Below are positions 23,832-32,952 of a stretch of 64,000 nucleotides of DNA, piece after piece. The notes under the pieces are model-generated. The model had not been told where the DNA came from, did no database searches, and saw nothing but the letters and a program-made list of their open reading frames with translations. The stretch covers positions 434,001-498,000 of the forward strand of contig JAODMT010000024.1 of the NCBI GenBank assembly GCA_025464975.1, read 5' to 3'. Source of the stretch: Microbacteriaceae bacterium (GTDB taxonomy: Bacteria > Actinomycetota > Actinomycetes > Actinomycetales > Microbacteriaceae). Position 1 is the stretch's first letter, and the number at the start of each line of letters is the position of its first letter. The position numbers and the translations under genes are program-made.

Positions 23832-24659
23832 ATGAGCAACGTGGCTCCGCTCAATCCTCCCGACCTAACTCGGGTCAACTTTTCGTCGCGTACCGATGGC
23901 GTGGCGACGGTGCAGAAGACGCTTTCGATCCTCGAGATCGTTGCGGAACGCGGCGGAGCGACCGCCCGCGAAGTCTCGGACGCCCTGAGCGTGCCGATCC
24001 CAACCGTCTACCGGCTGCTCCAAGAACTCGTGCACGCGGAGTATCTCGTGCATCTCAAGGGCGCGAAGCGCTTCGAGTTGGGGTACAAGCTGCACGGTCT
24101 CGGCGTCTCCCTGCACCGCCAGCTCGGCGTGCCGGTCCCGGTGCGCGCCGCGATCGACGCGCTGCACGAGGACGCCGGCGCCGCCGCATACTTCGCGGTG
24201 TACCGCGGAGCGGATGTCGTGATCGCGTACGTGGCCGATTGCCCGAAGCATCCGCGGGTCACGCCCCTCAAGTTCGGCTTCCACGAGGCGGCGCATGCAA
24301 CGGCGTTCGGCAAGATCATGCTCGCCGGAATGAGCATCGAACAACGGGAGCAGTACCTCCAGGTGCACGGCATTTCCCCGCTCACCGCGTCGACGATCAC
24401 CGACCCGGGGGAGCTTGACCGGCACCTCGCGGATGTCGCGACCCTCGGGATCGCCTGGGAACGCGAAGAATTCGTGCCGGGGAAGGTCTGCGCGGCCGTC
24501 GGTGTGCGCAACGCCGCCGGGATGGTCGTCGGCTCGGTCGCGATCAGCACTGATGCCGCCGACATGCCAGACCGTGAACACGAGGTGGAGAATCTCCTGC
24601 GTGAGGGTTCGGCCAAGGTCAGCCGCTATTTGCGGTCCGGATCGACACAGCGGCGCTGA
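23832..24659 (+). CDS. IclR-family transcriptional regulator
   Basis: A 275-residue regulator with a longer N-terminal tail. HTH region GVATVQKTLSILEIV to IPTVYRLLQELVHAEYLVHLKG, then the effector domain with YFAVYRGADVVIAYVAD, EAAHATAFGKIMLAGM and KVCAAVGVRNAAG. ATG 23832 lies six bases after GAGAAT, compatible with a leaderless start; GTG 23814 would add six residues. It faces the convergent PEBP/GMC/alcohol dehydrogenase genes and may control them. Confidence 0.85.
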   Translation: MSNVAPLNPPDLTRVNFSSRTDGVATVQKTLSILEIVAERGGATAREVSDALSVPIPTVYRLLQELVHAEYLVHLKGAKRFELGYKLHGLGVSLHRQLGVPVPVRAAIDALHEDAGAAAYFAVYRGADVVIAYVADCPKHPRVTPLKFGFHEAAHATAFGKIMLAGMSIEQREQYLQVHGISPLTASTITDPGELDRHLADVATLGIAWEREEFVPGKVCAAVGVRNAAGMVVGSVAISTDAADMPDREHEVENLLREGSAKVSRYLRSGSTQRR

Positions 24660-24737
24660 CTGCGGGCTGCGGCCCACGAATCGAGGCTGCACGCGGGATG
24701 CGGCCCCGACGGGCCGAGGCCGCATCCAATCGCTCGG

Positions 24738-25265
24738 CTACTTGGCCTCCCACCACGGCGCGACGACGGCGCGCGCGAGGGTGTGCCCCGAGAGGTTGAA
24801 ACCCAGAAACGCCGGCGTTGACCCATGGTCAATGCCGAGGGACTCAACATCCACCGCGTGAACCGCGATGTAATAGCTGTGCTTGCCGTGCCCGGCGGGG
24901 GGAGCGGCGCCGAGGAACCTCCGCAGGCTCGCATCGTTCGCAAGCTGGAACGCACTGGCGGGCAGTGCCGAGCCGCTGTCATCACCCGCACCGGAAGGCA
25001 GTTCGGTCGTCGACACGGGGATGTCCGCGACGGCCCAGTGCCAGAATCCGCTGCCGGTCGGGGCGGATGGGTCGTAGACCGTGATGGCGAAACTCTTCGT
25101 GTCTTCGGGGAATCCCGACCAGGAAAGCTGCGGCGAAGTATCCGAGCCGCCTGCGCCGAAGATTCCGCTCACCTGGGCGGTGGGCAGTTCCTGGCCATCG
25201 GCAACGTCGGTGCTTGTCAGTGTGAAGGTCGGAACCTCCGCGATGGCGTCATATGGGCTTGTCAT
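24738..25265 (-). CDS. PEBP/YbhB-YbcL family protein
   Basis: A 175-residue phosphatidylethanolamine-binding-like protein. The anion-binding pocket motifs are clear: [14 protein letters not shown] and [18 protein letters not shown]. Bacterial members have no firm function. ATG 25265 has GGAAGGAA upstream on its strand; a longer frame upstream is unrelated. It is the last gene after the GMC oxidoreductase, 11 bases apart, so it belongs to the same leftward operon. Confidence 0.9.
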   Translation of the reverse strand: MTSPYDAIAEVPTFTLTSTDVADGQELPTAQVSGIFGAGGSDTSPQLSWSGFPEDTKSFAITVYDPSAPTGSGFWHWAVADIPVSTTELPSGAGDDSGSALPASAFQLANDASLRRFLGAAPPAGHGKHSYYIAVHAVDVESLGIDHGSTPAFLGFNLSGHTLARAVVAPWWEAK

Positions 25266-25276
25266 TCTGTTCCTTC

Positions 25277-26842
25277 CTAGAGGTCGCCGGTAGCGAGTTG
25301 TGTGGCGATGTAGTCCGCCTGTCGAATTGCGAGAGCGACGATCGTCAGGGTCGGATTGGCTGCCGCGCCAGTCGTGAAGACCGAACCGTCGCTGATGAAC
25401 AGGTTCGGTACGTCGTGTGCCCGTCCCCACTCGTCGACGACACCGTCTTCCGACCTGGCGCTCATCCGGCTCGTGCCGAGATTGTGCGTCGATGGGTAGG
25501 GAGGAGTGCTGTAATGCCGGGTGGCGCCAACCGACTCATAGAGGGCGGCCGTGTGGGCGAAGGCGTAGTCCCGCATGGCCTTGTCATTCGGATGGTCGTC
25601 GTAGTGCACGTGGGCGACCGGAAGGCCGTGCTGGTCCTTCACCGCCGCGTTAAGCGTGACGCGATTGGTCTCCTGCGGCAGGTCCTCGCCCACGATCCAC
25701 AGGCCGGCGGTCCGCGCGTACCCCTCCATGAAGGAGGTGAAGCCGCGCCCCCAGGCGCCGGGGTCGAGGAACTTGCCGAGGAACGCGGGGCCGAGCGAGA
25801 TGGTCTCCATGTAGTACCCGCCCGCAAAGCCGCGCGAGGTGTCGTATTTCGACTCGTCGGCGATCACGCCGGCCATCGTCTCGCCGCGGAACATGTTCAC
25901 CGGTTCGTCGAATTGCGCGAACGTCGATCCCGTGAGGTGGCGCATGTAATTGCGGCCGACGTGCCCGGATGAGTTCGCGAGTCCGTCGGGGAACATCGCG
26001 CTTGCGCTCAGCAGGAGCAGGCGCGGCGTCTCGATCGAGTTGGCGGCGACTGCGACGAGCTTCGCGCGCTGCCTGTGCATCGCGCCATTCTCATCGATGT
26101 ACAGGACGGCATCCGCTCGTCCGCGCGCGTCGTGGGTGATCTGTGCGGCGTGGCTGTTCGGCCGAAGGTCGAGCAGGCCCGTCGCCTCGGCCCGCGGGAT
26201 CTCGCGCACGAGGGTGCTCCACTTCGACTTGTTCTTGTCGCCCTGGAAGTTGAAACCGTCCTGGATAGACGCGGGCCTCCCGTCGTACTCCTCGGCGTTC
26301 GTTGCGTACGGCCCGGTCGCGTAGTACTTGTAGCCCACTCTCTTCGCACCCTCGGCGAGCACTTTGTAGTTGTTGTTCGCTGGGAGGGGCTTGCGCCCGT
26401 GCCGGTGGGTCGAGCCCATTGCAATTTCGGCCTTGTCGTACCACCGCGCCATCTCCGGCAGGTCGATTGGCCAGTCCAGCAGGGTTGCGCCATCCACGTG
26501 TCCGTAGGCTGTGCGTGCCTTGAACTCGTGCGGCTTGAAGCGTGGAGTTGCACCCGACCAGTGTGACGTCGACCCTCCGACTGCTTTCACGGTCCAGGCC
26601 GGAAGGTTCGGGAAGTCCCGTGCGATCCGCCATGACCCGGAGTTCGTGCGGTTATCGGTCCAGGCCATCCGGGTGAAGGCCTCCCACTCGTCGTTCGTGT
26701 AGTCCTCGTTCTTGATGTAGGGCCCGGCTTCGAGCACTACCACCGGGATGCCCTTGCTTGTGAGTTCGTAGGCGAGGGTGCCGCCGCCGGCCCCGGAGCC
26801 GACGATGACGACCGCGTCCTCGTCGTGGGAAATGGCGCTCAT
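25277..26842 (-). CDS. GMC-family FAD-dependent oxidoreductase (sugar/alcohol dehydrogenase large subunit)
   Basis: A 521-residue flavoprotein. The FAD-binding N-terminus is [32 protein letters not shown] is the flavin-contact loop, and the C-terminal part has [29 protein letters not shown]. It matches gluconate/2-ketogluconate or cellobiose-type dehydrogenase large subunits and is coupled (ATGA) to a subunit-3 gene upstream. It probably oxidises a sugar or polyol and passes electrons to the respiratory chain or an unknown acceptor. ATG 26842 fixes the Rossmann start; the longer frame overlaps the partner gene. Confidence 0.88.
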   Translation of the reverse strand: MSAISHDEDAVVIVGSGAGGGTLAYELTSKGIPVVVLEAGPYIKNEDYTNDEWEAFTRMAWTDNRTNSGSWRIARDFPNLPAWTVKAVGGSTSHWSGATPRFKPHEFKARTAYGHVDGATLLDWPIDLPEMARWYDKAEIAMGSTHRHGRKPLPANNNYKVLAEGAKRVGYKYYATGPYATNAEEYDGRPASIQDGFNFQGDKNKSKWSTLVREIPRAEATGLLDLRPNSHAAQITHDARGRADAVLYIDENGAMHRQRAKLVAVAANSIETPRLLLLSASAMFPDGLANSSGHVGRNYMRHLTGSTFAQFDEPVNMFRGETMAGVIADESKYDTSRGFAGGYYMETISLGPAFLGKFLDPGAWGRGFTSFMEGYARTAGLWIVGEDLPQETNRVTLNAAVKDQHGLPVAHVHYDDHPNDKAMRDYAFAHTAALYESVGATRHYSTPPYPSTHNLGTSRMSARSEDGVVDEWGRAHDVPNLFISDGSVFTTGAAANPTLTIVALAIRQADYIATQLATGDL

Positions 26843-27381
26843 ATCGTTGCCACCTTCTTGGTGTTGTCGAAGCTGACCTGGAGGCCGGGGACCGGAGGAA
26901 CGTAGCCGACGAGTTCGTCGTCGCCCTCGTACTCGGTGATGCGCGGTTCCGGCAACCAGTGCAGGTCGTCGAATCCGCGATCTATGTAGCCGCCCTTGTC
27001 CGATGAGTAGCCCTCGTAGCCCAGGAAGTCCCACACTTCTGGGTCGCTGTAGAGCGTGACGACTGCGCTGGTGAGCATGATCTGAAAGAACTCCGTCTGC
27101 TGGAGGTGGCGGAGGATGCCCGAGAGGTCGTCGATTGTGATGGCCGTGAGGTCGCCGCCGACGAGCGCCTCGAGGCTGCGGATGCCCTCAACGACGACGC
27201 CAAGCTGGTGGGGGGAGTCCGACACATTGGCGGCAATCGCCTCGGCCGAGCGCAAGTACGGTCCTTCGGCGAGGGCGTCGTGCGGGAAGATCGCCCGAAG
27301 TGTGCGGGCCAGCTTCGCCGTGGCATCCGCATCGAGCGAGTTCAGATAGTCACCGGAAGGCACTGTGTTGTCGAAGGTCAT
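26839..27381 (-). CDS. Gluconate 2-dehydrogenase subunit 3 family protein
   Basis: A 180-residue partner subunit. The region from LARTLRAIFPHDALAEG through HLQQTEFFQIMLTSAVVTLYSDPEVWDFLGYEG (in part: LYSDPEVWDFLGYEG) is the conserved core. Related subunits carry a Tat signal and export the flavoprotein; here the N-terminus MTFDNTVPSGDYLNSL has no twin arginine, so the complex is predicted to be cytoplasmic. ATG 27381 has AAGGAGA upstream on its strand. Confidence 0.82.
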   Translation of the reverse strand: MTFDNTVPSGDYLNSLDADATAKLARTLRAIFPHDALAEGPYLRSAEAIAANVSDSPHQLGVVVEGIRSLEALVGGDLTAITIDDLSGILRHLQQTEFFQIMLTSAVVTLYSDPEVWDFLGYEGYSSDKGGYIDRGFDDLHWLPEPRITEYEGDDELVGYVPPVPGLQVSFDNTKKVATI

Positions 27382-27412
27382 CGCTGGTCTCCTTGCTTGA
27401 GTGGGGGTGGGG

Positions 27413-28441
27413 TTATGGGATGAGGATGCCTCTGCCGAGCAATCGGCCATGGTCGAGGTCGTCGATCGCATCGAGTGCCGCGTCGAGCGGGTAGGCGCGC
27501 GTGTGCAGTTTCACTCGTCCCTGCGCGGTGAGGGTCATGAGTTCGACGAGGTCGTTGTAGGTCCCGACGAGGTTGCCGATCACATTGATCTCCCGCGAGA
27601 TGATCTCGATGGTCGGGATGCTTACGGTGCCGCCGTAACCGATCACATACTGCGAGCCCCGGTTGCGTAATAGGCGCGGAGAGAGCAGCTCGGTGCCGTG
27701 CTCGCCGACGTAATCGAAAACGACATGTGCGCCTCCGCCCGTGATGTCCTGCACCTGGGACGCGACAGTGTCATCATCGACGGCGAGCACCGTGTGGTGG
27801 GCGCCAAGGGATTTCGCAAGCTCGAGCGCTTCCTCCGACCGGTCGATGACGGTGATCTCGGCGGAGGTGATCGCCACGAGGGCCTGGATGCCGATGTGAC
27901 CGAGCCCCCCAGCACCGATAACAACCGCCTGCGCGCCGGGGAACAGCTGATCGGCCGCCTTTCGCACGGCGTGATATGCCGTGAGCCCGGCGTCCGCGAG
28001 GGCCGCGATATCGCGTGGTTGCAGCGACGGGTCGAGCTTCACGACGGCCCGTGCGTTCGTGAGCAATTGCTGCGCCATCCCCCCGTCGGCGTTGATGCCG
28101 GGGAAGGTCGAGCTTTCACAGTGCGAATCCTGACCGATTCGGCAAGCCGGGCACAGTCCGCAGCTTGTGATCGGGTGCATGATGACGGTGTCTCCGACCG
28201 AGACGGTGCTCACCGCGTGGCCGACCTCCCGGACCCATCCCGCGTTCTCGTGGCCGAGTGTGTAGGGAAGGTGAGGATGTTGAATCGGCTCCCACTGTCC
28301 CTCGATGATGTGGAGGTCGGTGCGGCAGAGGCCCGCGGCTCCCACGTCGACGATGACATCCCATGGCCCGGTGACCTTCGGCTCCGTGATGTCCTCGATT
28401 GTCGGGGCTTGCCCGTACGCGTGGAGTCGTAGCGCTTTCAT
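27413..28441 (-). CDS. Zinc-dependent alcohol dehydrogenase (NAD+ type)
   Basis: A 342-residue medium-chain dehydrogenase. Catalytic zinc ligands Cys in GLCRTDLH and His-Glu in LGHENAGWV; structural zinc cysteines in CGLCPACRIGQDSHC; NAD site GAGGLGHIGIQ followed by an acidic residue in ITVIDRS, favouring NAD+. It heads the leftward run of four genes. With the GMC complex it suggests oxidation of alcohols, polyols or sugars under the facing IclR regulator. Confidence 0.92.
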   Translation of the reverse strand: MKALRLHAYGQAPTIEDITEPKVTGPWDVIVDVGAAGLCRTDLHIIEGQWEPIQHPHLPYTLGHENAGWVREVGHAVSTVSVGDTVIMHPITSCGLCPACRIGQDSHCESSTFPGINADGGMAQQLLTNARAVVKLDPSLQPRDIAALADAGLTAYHAVRKAADQLFPGAQAVVIGAGGLGHIGIQALVAITSAEITVIDRSEEALELAKSLGAHHTVLAVDDDTVASQVQDITGGGAHVVFDYVGEHGTELLSPRLLRNRGSQYVIGYGGTVSIPTIEIISREINVIGNLVGTYNDLVELMTLTAQGRVKLHTRAYPLDAALDAIDDLDHGRLLGRGILIP

Positions 28442-28653
28442 GATCGGGTTTCTCCTCGGGTGGTTGGGTCAGGGCGCGAGAGGTGTGGTCTCGGTCCCTC
28501 GCGCATGGGCGATCTCGATGTTTACGAGTGAGAGTATCCCTCTGGCTCCCGAGCGGAAATAGCGTCGTTCTTGCCTGTTGAGAAGGCGCCGCATTCGGGG
28601 ACGGACCGCGCCGGTACTGGCATTCGTGCGCCATTCACTGGCACGATGTCCCG

Positions 28654-29064
28654 GTGAGCTATCAAGTTGATGATGACCTCGGCCGCATCGATCGGGATGC
28701 CGTCTGGCGATTCCTGTCGACAGACGCCTACTGGGAGAAGTGGCGCACTCGCGAGGAGGTGGAGCGCCAAATCGATGGCGCCTGGCGGGTGGTCGGTGCC
28801 TACGCGGAGCGCTCCGGCGAGTTGGTCGGGTTCGCCCGGGCTGTTTCGGACGGAGTTGCATTCGCCTATCTCGCAGACGTGTTCGTGCTTGCCGAGCACC
28901 GGGGCCACGGGGTCGGCAAGATGCTCGTCAAGACGATGATCGACGATGGGCCCGGTGCAGGGTTCAGGTGGACCCTCGACACTCGCGATGCCCACGGTCT
29001 TTACCGCCAGTTCGGGTTTGCCGAACCGGACTCGAGAGCCTTGGTCCGCCACCGCCGCCCATAG
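28654..29064 (+). CDS. GNAT-family N-acetyltransferase
   Basis: A 136-residue acetyl-CoA-dependent acetyltransferase. The acetyl-CoA loop is EHRGHGVGKMLVKTMI (Q/R-x-x-G-x-G/A), followed by DAHGLYRQFGF of motif B. GTG start lies six bases after CACGAT, probably leaderless. Substrate unknown; close in pattern to small-molecule detoxifying acetyltransferases. Isolated gene, divergent from the alcohol dehydrogenase with a 212-bp gap. Confidence 0.88.
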   Translation: MSYQVDDDLGRIDRDAVWRFLSTDAYWEKWRTREEVERQIDGAWRVVGAYAERSGELVGFARAVSDGVAFAYLADVFVLAEHRGHGVGKMLVKTMIDDGPGAGFRWTLDTRDAHGLYRQFGFAEPDSRALVRHRRP

Positions 29065-29162
29065 GCGCGTTCCTCCTCCCTTATAGCGCTGGCGCGCCCA
29101 TTTCGCCGCCCGTACGCTGACGCAAAATGTCCGCCGTCGCACACGTCACGAAGGGGAAACGC

Positions 29163-29952
29163 ATGCCAAAACCCACGATCGTCCTCGTCCATGGAAGCTG
29201 GGCCGACGCATCCAGCTGGAACGCCGTTGCAACGGAGCTGCGGGGTCCGGGCTTCACCGTCCTGGCGCCGCCGAACCTGCTGCGCGGGCTCCCGGCGGAT
29301 GCGGCCTATGTGGCGTCGTTCGTTGCCCAGCGCACAACCGGGCCCGTGGTGCTGGTCGGCCATTCTTACGGCGGCGCGGTGATTACCAACGCGGCTACGG
29401 AGGGCGGAGAGGTGCGTGCGCTGGTCTACGTCGACGCCTTCATCCCGGACGAGGGAGAGACGGTGTTTCAAATCCTCGGAGGGTCCGGGTCGGCACTTGA
29501 CGTGCCGGACCCCACCACGGTGCTCGATATCGTCGGCTACCCGGGCGCACCGGAGGGCGATGCCGAGGCGTTCCTCAAGCCCTCCACGGTGCATGACGCG
29601 TTCGCCCAGGATCTGCCGGAGGCCGATCGCTGGCTGATCGATCGTGGCGGGTCAACGCCCCGGCACGCTGAGCGCCAACACCACGCCATCCGGGGCCGCG
29701 GCCTGGAAGACGCTGCCGAGCTGGGCGGTCGTCGGAACGGAGGACCGAGTGATCCCGCCGGACACGCAGCGTCGGATGGCCGAACGGGCGGGTGCCACCA
29801 TCAGCGAGGTGGGCGGATCCCACGTGTCTATGGTGTCGCAGCCGCCGGCCGCGATCGACGCCATCCTTTGCGGCGGTCGCGAGCATCGCGGAATAGCCGG
29901 CGCGGCCGACGTGCTCTCCGGGTCACCATTTCCGGGCCGATTGCCCGGGTAG
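29163..29952 (+). pseudogene. Frameshifted alpha/beta-hydrolase (EstC-like esterase)
   Basis: The first frame gives MPKPTIVLVHGSWADAS and the nucleophile elbow GHSYGG, then loses similarity after EADRWLIDR near 29640. The rest of the family sequence continues in the +1 frame from about 29644: GQRPGTL, AWKTLPSWAVVGTEDRVIPP (catalytic Asp) and GGSHVSMVS (catalytic His) to the TAG at 29952. The break falls at a GATCGATCG tandem. A single indel therefore separates the nucleophile from Asp and His. Either a real inactivated gene or a sequencing error; the SD AAGGGG and start are otherwise good. Confidence 0.75.
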
Positions 29953-30036
29953 CGACCCGGACTGCGCGTGTCAACCCCCAGCGCAAAATGCTGTAATTCG
30001 CGGCCTGTCAATACACTGGCAACGAGAGTGGGTTTT

Positions 30037-31431
30037 ATGTCAGTGCCAACAGCACAAGACGAGACCGAACGGATTCTAGGCGGCCGGTACCGGCTGGAAG
30101 TTCCGATCGGTCAGGGGGGAACGGCGACCGTTTACCGGGCGTACGACGAGTCCCTCGGTCGCACCGTCGCGGTCAAGCTGTTCCACGCCGGTTCCGTCGA
30201 CCCCGGGCGACAGGAGACAGAGCTCTCCGTTCTGGCCGGTCTCGATCATCACGCGCTGGTCAGTCTGTTTGACGCGGGCATCGACCAGGACGAGAGCGGG
30301 CGGGCGCGCCGCTTCCTTGTCATGGCACTGGTCAAGGGAATGGATATGCGGGCTCGCCTCGCCGGTCCGCCGATCGCTGCGCGTCACATCGCCGAGGTCG
30401 GTTACGACATGGCGGAGGCGCTGGATTACATTCACGCGCACAGCGTGATTCATCGCGACATCAAGCCGTCCAACCTGCTCCTTGTCGACTATGGGGCTAC
30501 GTCTTCGCGTGCCCGAGCCAAGCTCACAGACTTTGGCATCGCCCTCTCGGAAGACATCGAGCGGATGACCGCCGAGGGTACCACCACAGGCACGGCGGCT
30601 TATCTGAGTCCGGAGCAGGCTTCCGGGGCAAAGGTCGGCGCGGCGACCGATGTGTACTCCCTTGGCCTGGTGTTGCTCGAATGCTTCACAAGGCGGGTGG
30701 AGTTTCCCGGTTCCGTGGTCGAGTCGGCTGTCGCCCGCCTGTCGCGGGACCCGGCGGTCCCCAAGCACCTGCCCGATCACTGGCGGCAGCTGCTCCTGGC
30801 GATGACCGCGCGGGATCCTGCGGATCGGCCCACCCGCGGCGAACTGGTGGCTACCCTCAAGCAAGTGGTGATCGCCGAAAGCGGGCGCCACAAGGATGTC
30901 GAGGGCGAGGCCTTCTCACCGAACGCGGCCGACCCATATCAGGCCACTCCGCAGGGAATCCTTGATACCCTCCCGGACGAGGCGCTCCATCGGGTCACGG
31001 CGATGGCAGCTCGGCTGTTTTCCGCTCCGATATCCATCGTCAGCGTCGTCGATCACGACCGCACCTGGTTCAAGTCCTACTACGGCGCGGAGGTCGAGAA
31101 GGTCGCACGCGCTGTCGACCTATCGAAGACGGCGATCCCCCAGGAGGAGCCGGTGGTCGTCGAGGATGCGTCAACCGATCCGCGAACCGAGTCCAGCTCG
31201 CTCGTCACCGGGCCGCTCGGCCTGCGGTTCTATGTCGGAGTGCCGCTCAAGCGGCACGACGGGCGCACGATTGGCACCCTCTCGGTGCTCGACTTCAAGC
31301 CGGGCAGCGCCTCTGAGGCCGAAGTCGCGAACCTGCAGGACCTCGCCGCGCTCGTCGTGGCGCAGCTCGAATTGCGTCAGCAGGGCATCCGAACGGGTGA
31401 AGTGGATTCGTCCATAACGCAGACCCTCTGA
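30037..31431 (+). CDS. Serine/threonine protein kinase with C-terminal GAF domain
   Basis: A 464-residue cytoplasmic Hanks-type kinase. Kinase domain, residues 15-270: glycine loop GQGGTATVYRA, catalytic-lysine AVKLF, HRDIKPSN loop, DFG in TDFGIAL, activation segment ending SPEQASG, and VYSLGLVLLE. From about residue 305 a GAF domain follows (ILDTLPDEALHRVTAMAARLF, ISIVSVVDHDRTWFKS, FYVGVPLKRHDGRTIGTLSVLD). No transmembrane helix or PASTA repeats, unlike PknB. The GAF part may sense a small molecule or redox state and tune the kinase. ATG 30037 is taken because the upstream extension is not kinase-like. Confidence 0.9.
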   Translation: MSVPTAQDETERILGGRYRLEVPIGQGGTATVYRAYDESLGRTVAVKLFHAGSVDPGRQETELSVLAGLDHHALVSLFDAGIDQDESGRARRFLVMALVKGMDMRARLAGPPIAARHIAEVGYDMAEALDYIHAHSVIHRDIKPSNLLLVDYGATSSRARAKLTDFGIALSEDIERMTAEGTTTGTAAYLSPEQASGAKVGAATDVYSLGLVLLECFTRRVEFPGSVVESAVARLSRDPAVPKHLPDHWRQLLLAMTARDPADRPTRGELVATLKQVVIAESGRHKDVEGEAFSPNAADPYQATPQGILDTLPDEALHRVTAMAARLFSAPISIVSVVDHDRTWFKSYYGAEVEKVARAVDLSKTAIPQEEPVVVEDASTDPRTESSSLVTGPLGLRFYVGVPLKRHDGRTIGTLSVLDFKPGSASEAEVANLQDLAALVVAQLELRQQGIRTGEVDSSITQTL

Positions 31432-31462
31432 CAAGGACTCTGCTAGTCCAGTACGGACTTGG

Positions 31463-31744
31463 CTACGCGGCGAACTGACGGTCGGCCGAGCCATCCCTTA
31501 TCTGCGCGGACAGAACCTGAATGGCCGCGTGGAAGCTGTGGACGTAGGTGCGAACGAGCGGGCGATGCATTTCCGTGACCTCGAACGCGTCCTCGACGCG
31601 CTGCACAAAGCCGAGGAGCGAGAGACCGTCGTGTTCCACCTTCGAGGGATCACTGATCCGCCATTCGTCCCGGGAAATCGCGATCACCTCGACTTCGCCG
31701 GACGGTATGGCGCGGCTCGTGCGAATAGTGTGCTGCTGCCTCAT
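31463..31744 (-). CDS. Small conserved hypothetical protein
   Basis: 93 residues from ATG 31744 (a GTG at 31771 would add nine). The region AIPSGEVEVIAISRDEWRISDP, then DGLSLLGFVQRVEDAFEVTEM (in part: LLGFVQRVEDAFEV), recalls a small soluble protein that is common in Microbacteriaceae and has no known function. Convergent with the kinase gene and divergent from the DUF7882 gene. Confidence rests on recognisable, non-shadow protein composition. Confidence 0.6.
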   Translation of the reverse strand: MRQQHTIRTSRAIPSGEVEVIAISRDEWRISDPSKVEHDGLSLLGFVQRVEDAFEVTEMHRPLVRTYVHSFHAAIQVLSAQIRDGSADRQFAA

Positions 31745-31949
31745 TGGGACTATTTGACTCGCGAAATGCACTTTGTGACAGGGATTGCGCGTGGCGGTAA
31801 CGCTTCATATGATGCCGGTCGCTTTTCGTTTTGGCGATCCTGCGCGATCCTGCCGCAACGGAAGCGGCGCGCGTACGATTGGCAGCACCGAATCGCCTGG
31901 AGCACATATCGCCGGATGTTGTTCAACCAGCCAGTTACGGAGGATCCCC

Positions 31950-32342
31950 GTGGGAACACTGACGTACGATTCCACGCTTACGGCGGACTTCGACGATCGC
32001 GTGCTGGCTCACCTGCAGATCGTGATCAACGGCAAACTTCGCCGCAACGAAGCCTTCGCGTTTTCCTGGAAAGACGACCAGCGCATCGGCAACGGTCGCA
32101 CCTCCATCTGGCTCAATTCCGCGATTCCGATTAGTTACAAATACCTCGGAGGGCGGATGCCGCTGATCAATCCGCGCTGGATCGAGGCCCTCGTCGTCGC
32201 CGCGAACTCCCCGGGAGGACTCCATCTCGTGCCGGAGCCGCCGGAAAACGACCACTTTGAGGGGCATCGCGGTGAGGGGCATCGGGTCGAGGGGCATCGG
32301 ACCGAGGGGCATCGGACCGAGGGGCATCGGGTCGAGGAGTGA
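31950..32342 (+). CDS. DUF7882-type small protein with C-terminal pentapeptide repeats
   Basis: 130 residues from GTG 31950, preceded by GGAGG six bases upstream. The core, GTLTYDSTLTADFDDRVLAHLQIVINGKLRR to WIEALVVAANSPGGLHLVPEPPE (in part: LAHLQIVINGKLRR, SWKDD, GRTSIWLN), matches a family found widely in Microbacteriaceae and usually about 100 residues long, sometimes mislabelled as DNA ligase. Here an extra tail of five EGHR-x repeats follows. Its stop overlaps the start of the next small gene (GTGA), an association I know from other members. Function unknown. Confidence 0.78.
   Translation: MGTLTYDSTLTADFDDRVLAHLQIVINGKLRRNEAFAFSWKDDQRIGNGRTSIWLNSAIPISYKYLGGRMPLINPRWIEALVVAANSPGGLHLVPEPPENDHFEGHRGEGHRVEGHRTEGHRTEGHRVEE
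32259..32333 (+). repeat. In-frame 15-bp tandem repeat, five units
   Basis: Five copies of GAGGGGCATCG plus four variable bases (units begin 32259, 32274, 32289, 32304, 32319), then a partial GAGGAG before the stop. Units 3 and 4 are identical, as are 2 and 5. Each encodes E-G-H-R-G/V/T. Likely length-variable by slippage. Confidence 0.9.
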
Positions 32343-32563
32343 GACGTATCGTCGTGCACTACGGAAACAACGAATACAGCCTCTCCGGACGGGATCTCGA
32401 GGAGGTAAAGGCGGAAATCGAGGACGCCGTCGGAGCGGGGCGCCCGCTCTGGTTGCGAGTCAACCACGGTGAGGGAACCTATAGGGCGGCCGACATTCTT
32501 ATCACCGCTGCGACGCCGATCGCCCTGCTTCCGGGAGATTCGATCGAGCCGGAGTCGCCGTAA
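32339..32563 (+). CDS. Small conserved protein coupled to the DUF7882 gene
   Basis: 74 residues. RRIVVHYGNNEYSLSGRDLEEVKAEIEDAV and WLRVNHGEGTYRAADILITAATPIALL form an alternating strand/helix pattern. The GTG start overlaps the previous stop. The same pair order occurs in related actinobacteria in my recollection, which supports it as real. Function unknown. Confidence 0.68.
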   Translation: MRRIVVHYGNNEYSLSGRDLEEVKAEIEDAVGAGRPLWLRVNHGEGTYRAADILITAATPIALLPGDSIEPESP

Positions 32564-32952
32564 TCCGGCGCCCATCCGTCGCCTTACCGTGCCTGCCGCC
32601 GGAACGGGCGCGGTGCGCGACGGGAGGCGGCCTGGGAAATCGTTCCGGACCGGGAATTCCGCCGCCGCGAACGGACGGAAACGGAGTGGGGCCCGACACA
32701 GTAACCACACGATGTCGGACCCCGGCCATACCCGCCGGATCAGGGACGGGACAACCTGCCCCTGAGACTACGCCGAGGAGTCCTTCGGACAAAGGCCCGT
32801 GTCGCACTAGTTGCCGCCCCAGTTTCGAGGGCGTCGCCCGCAAAAACCGGGATCGAGCACCTCGGCTCGCGCCGCGGTGCCAACCCGAAGCCCCGAGTCG
32901 CCGCTGCTAGATTTCTTGTGGTGCGTGCAGATCCGCGCATCGAGAGGAAGAC
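32564..32952. other. 389-bp intergenic region
   Basis: No supported gene; the open frames here are GC-driven. It contains the hairpin listed separately and, near its right end, GAGAGGAAG as ribosome site for the next gene with TAGATT at about 32910 as a possible -10. Confidence 0.6.
32688..32723 (+). terminator. GC-rich hairpin downstream of the small-gene pair
   Basis: Arms GGGGCCCGACA (32688-32698) and TGTCGGACCCC (32713-32723) pair at 10 of 11 positions around a 14-base loop. No T-tract follows. Probable transcription end or mRNA-stabilising structure. Confidence 0.4.

Noticed and set aside
25277-27034. Longer 585-residue version of the GMC oxidoreductase
   Set aside because: The extra residues overlap the subunit-3 gene in another frame and precede the Rossmann start; ATG 26842 is coupled as ATGA.
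31463-32342. CRISPR-like interpretation of the 15-bp repeats
   Set aside because: Units are directly contiguous, in frame and encode a peptide repeat; there are no spacers and no cas genes.
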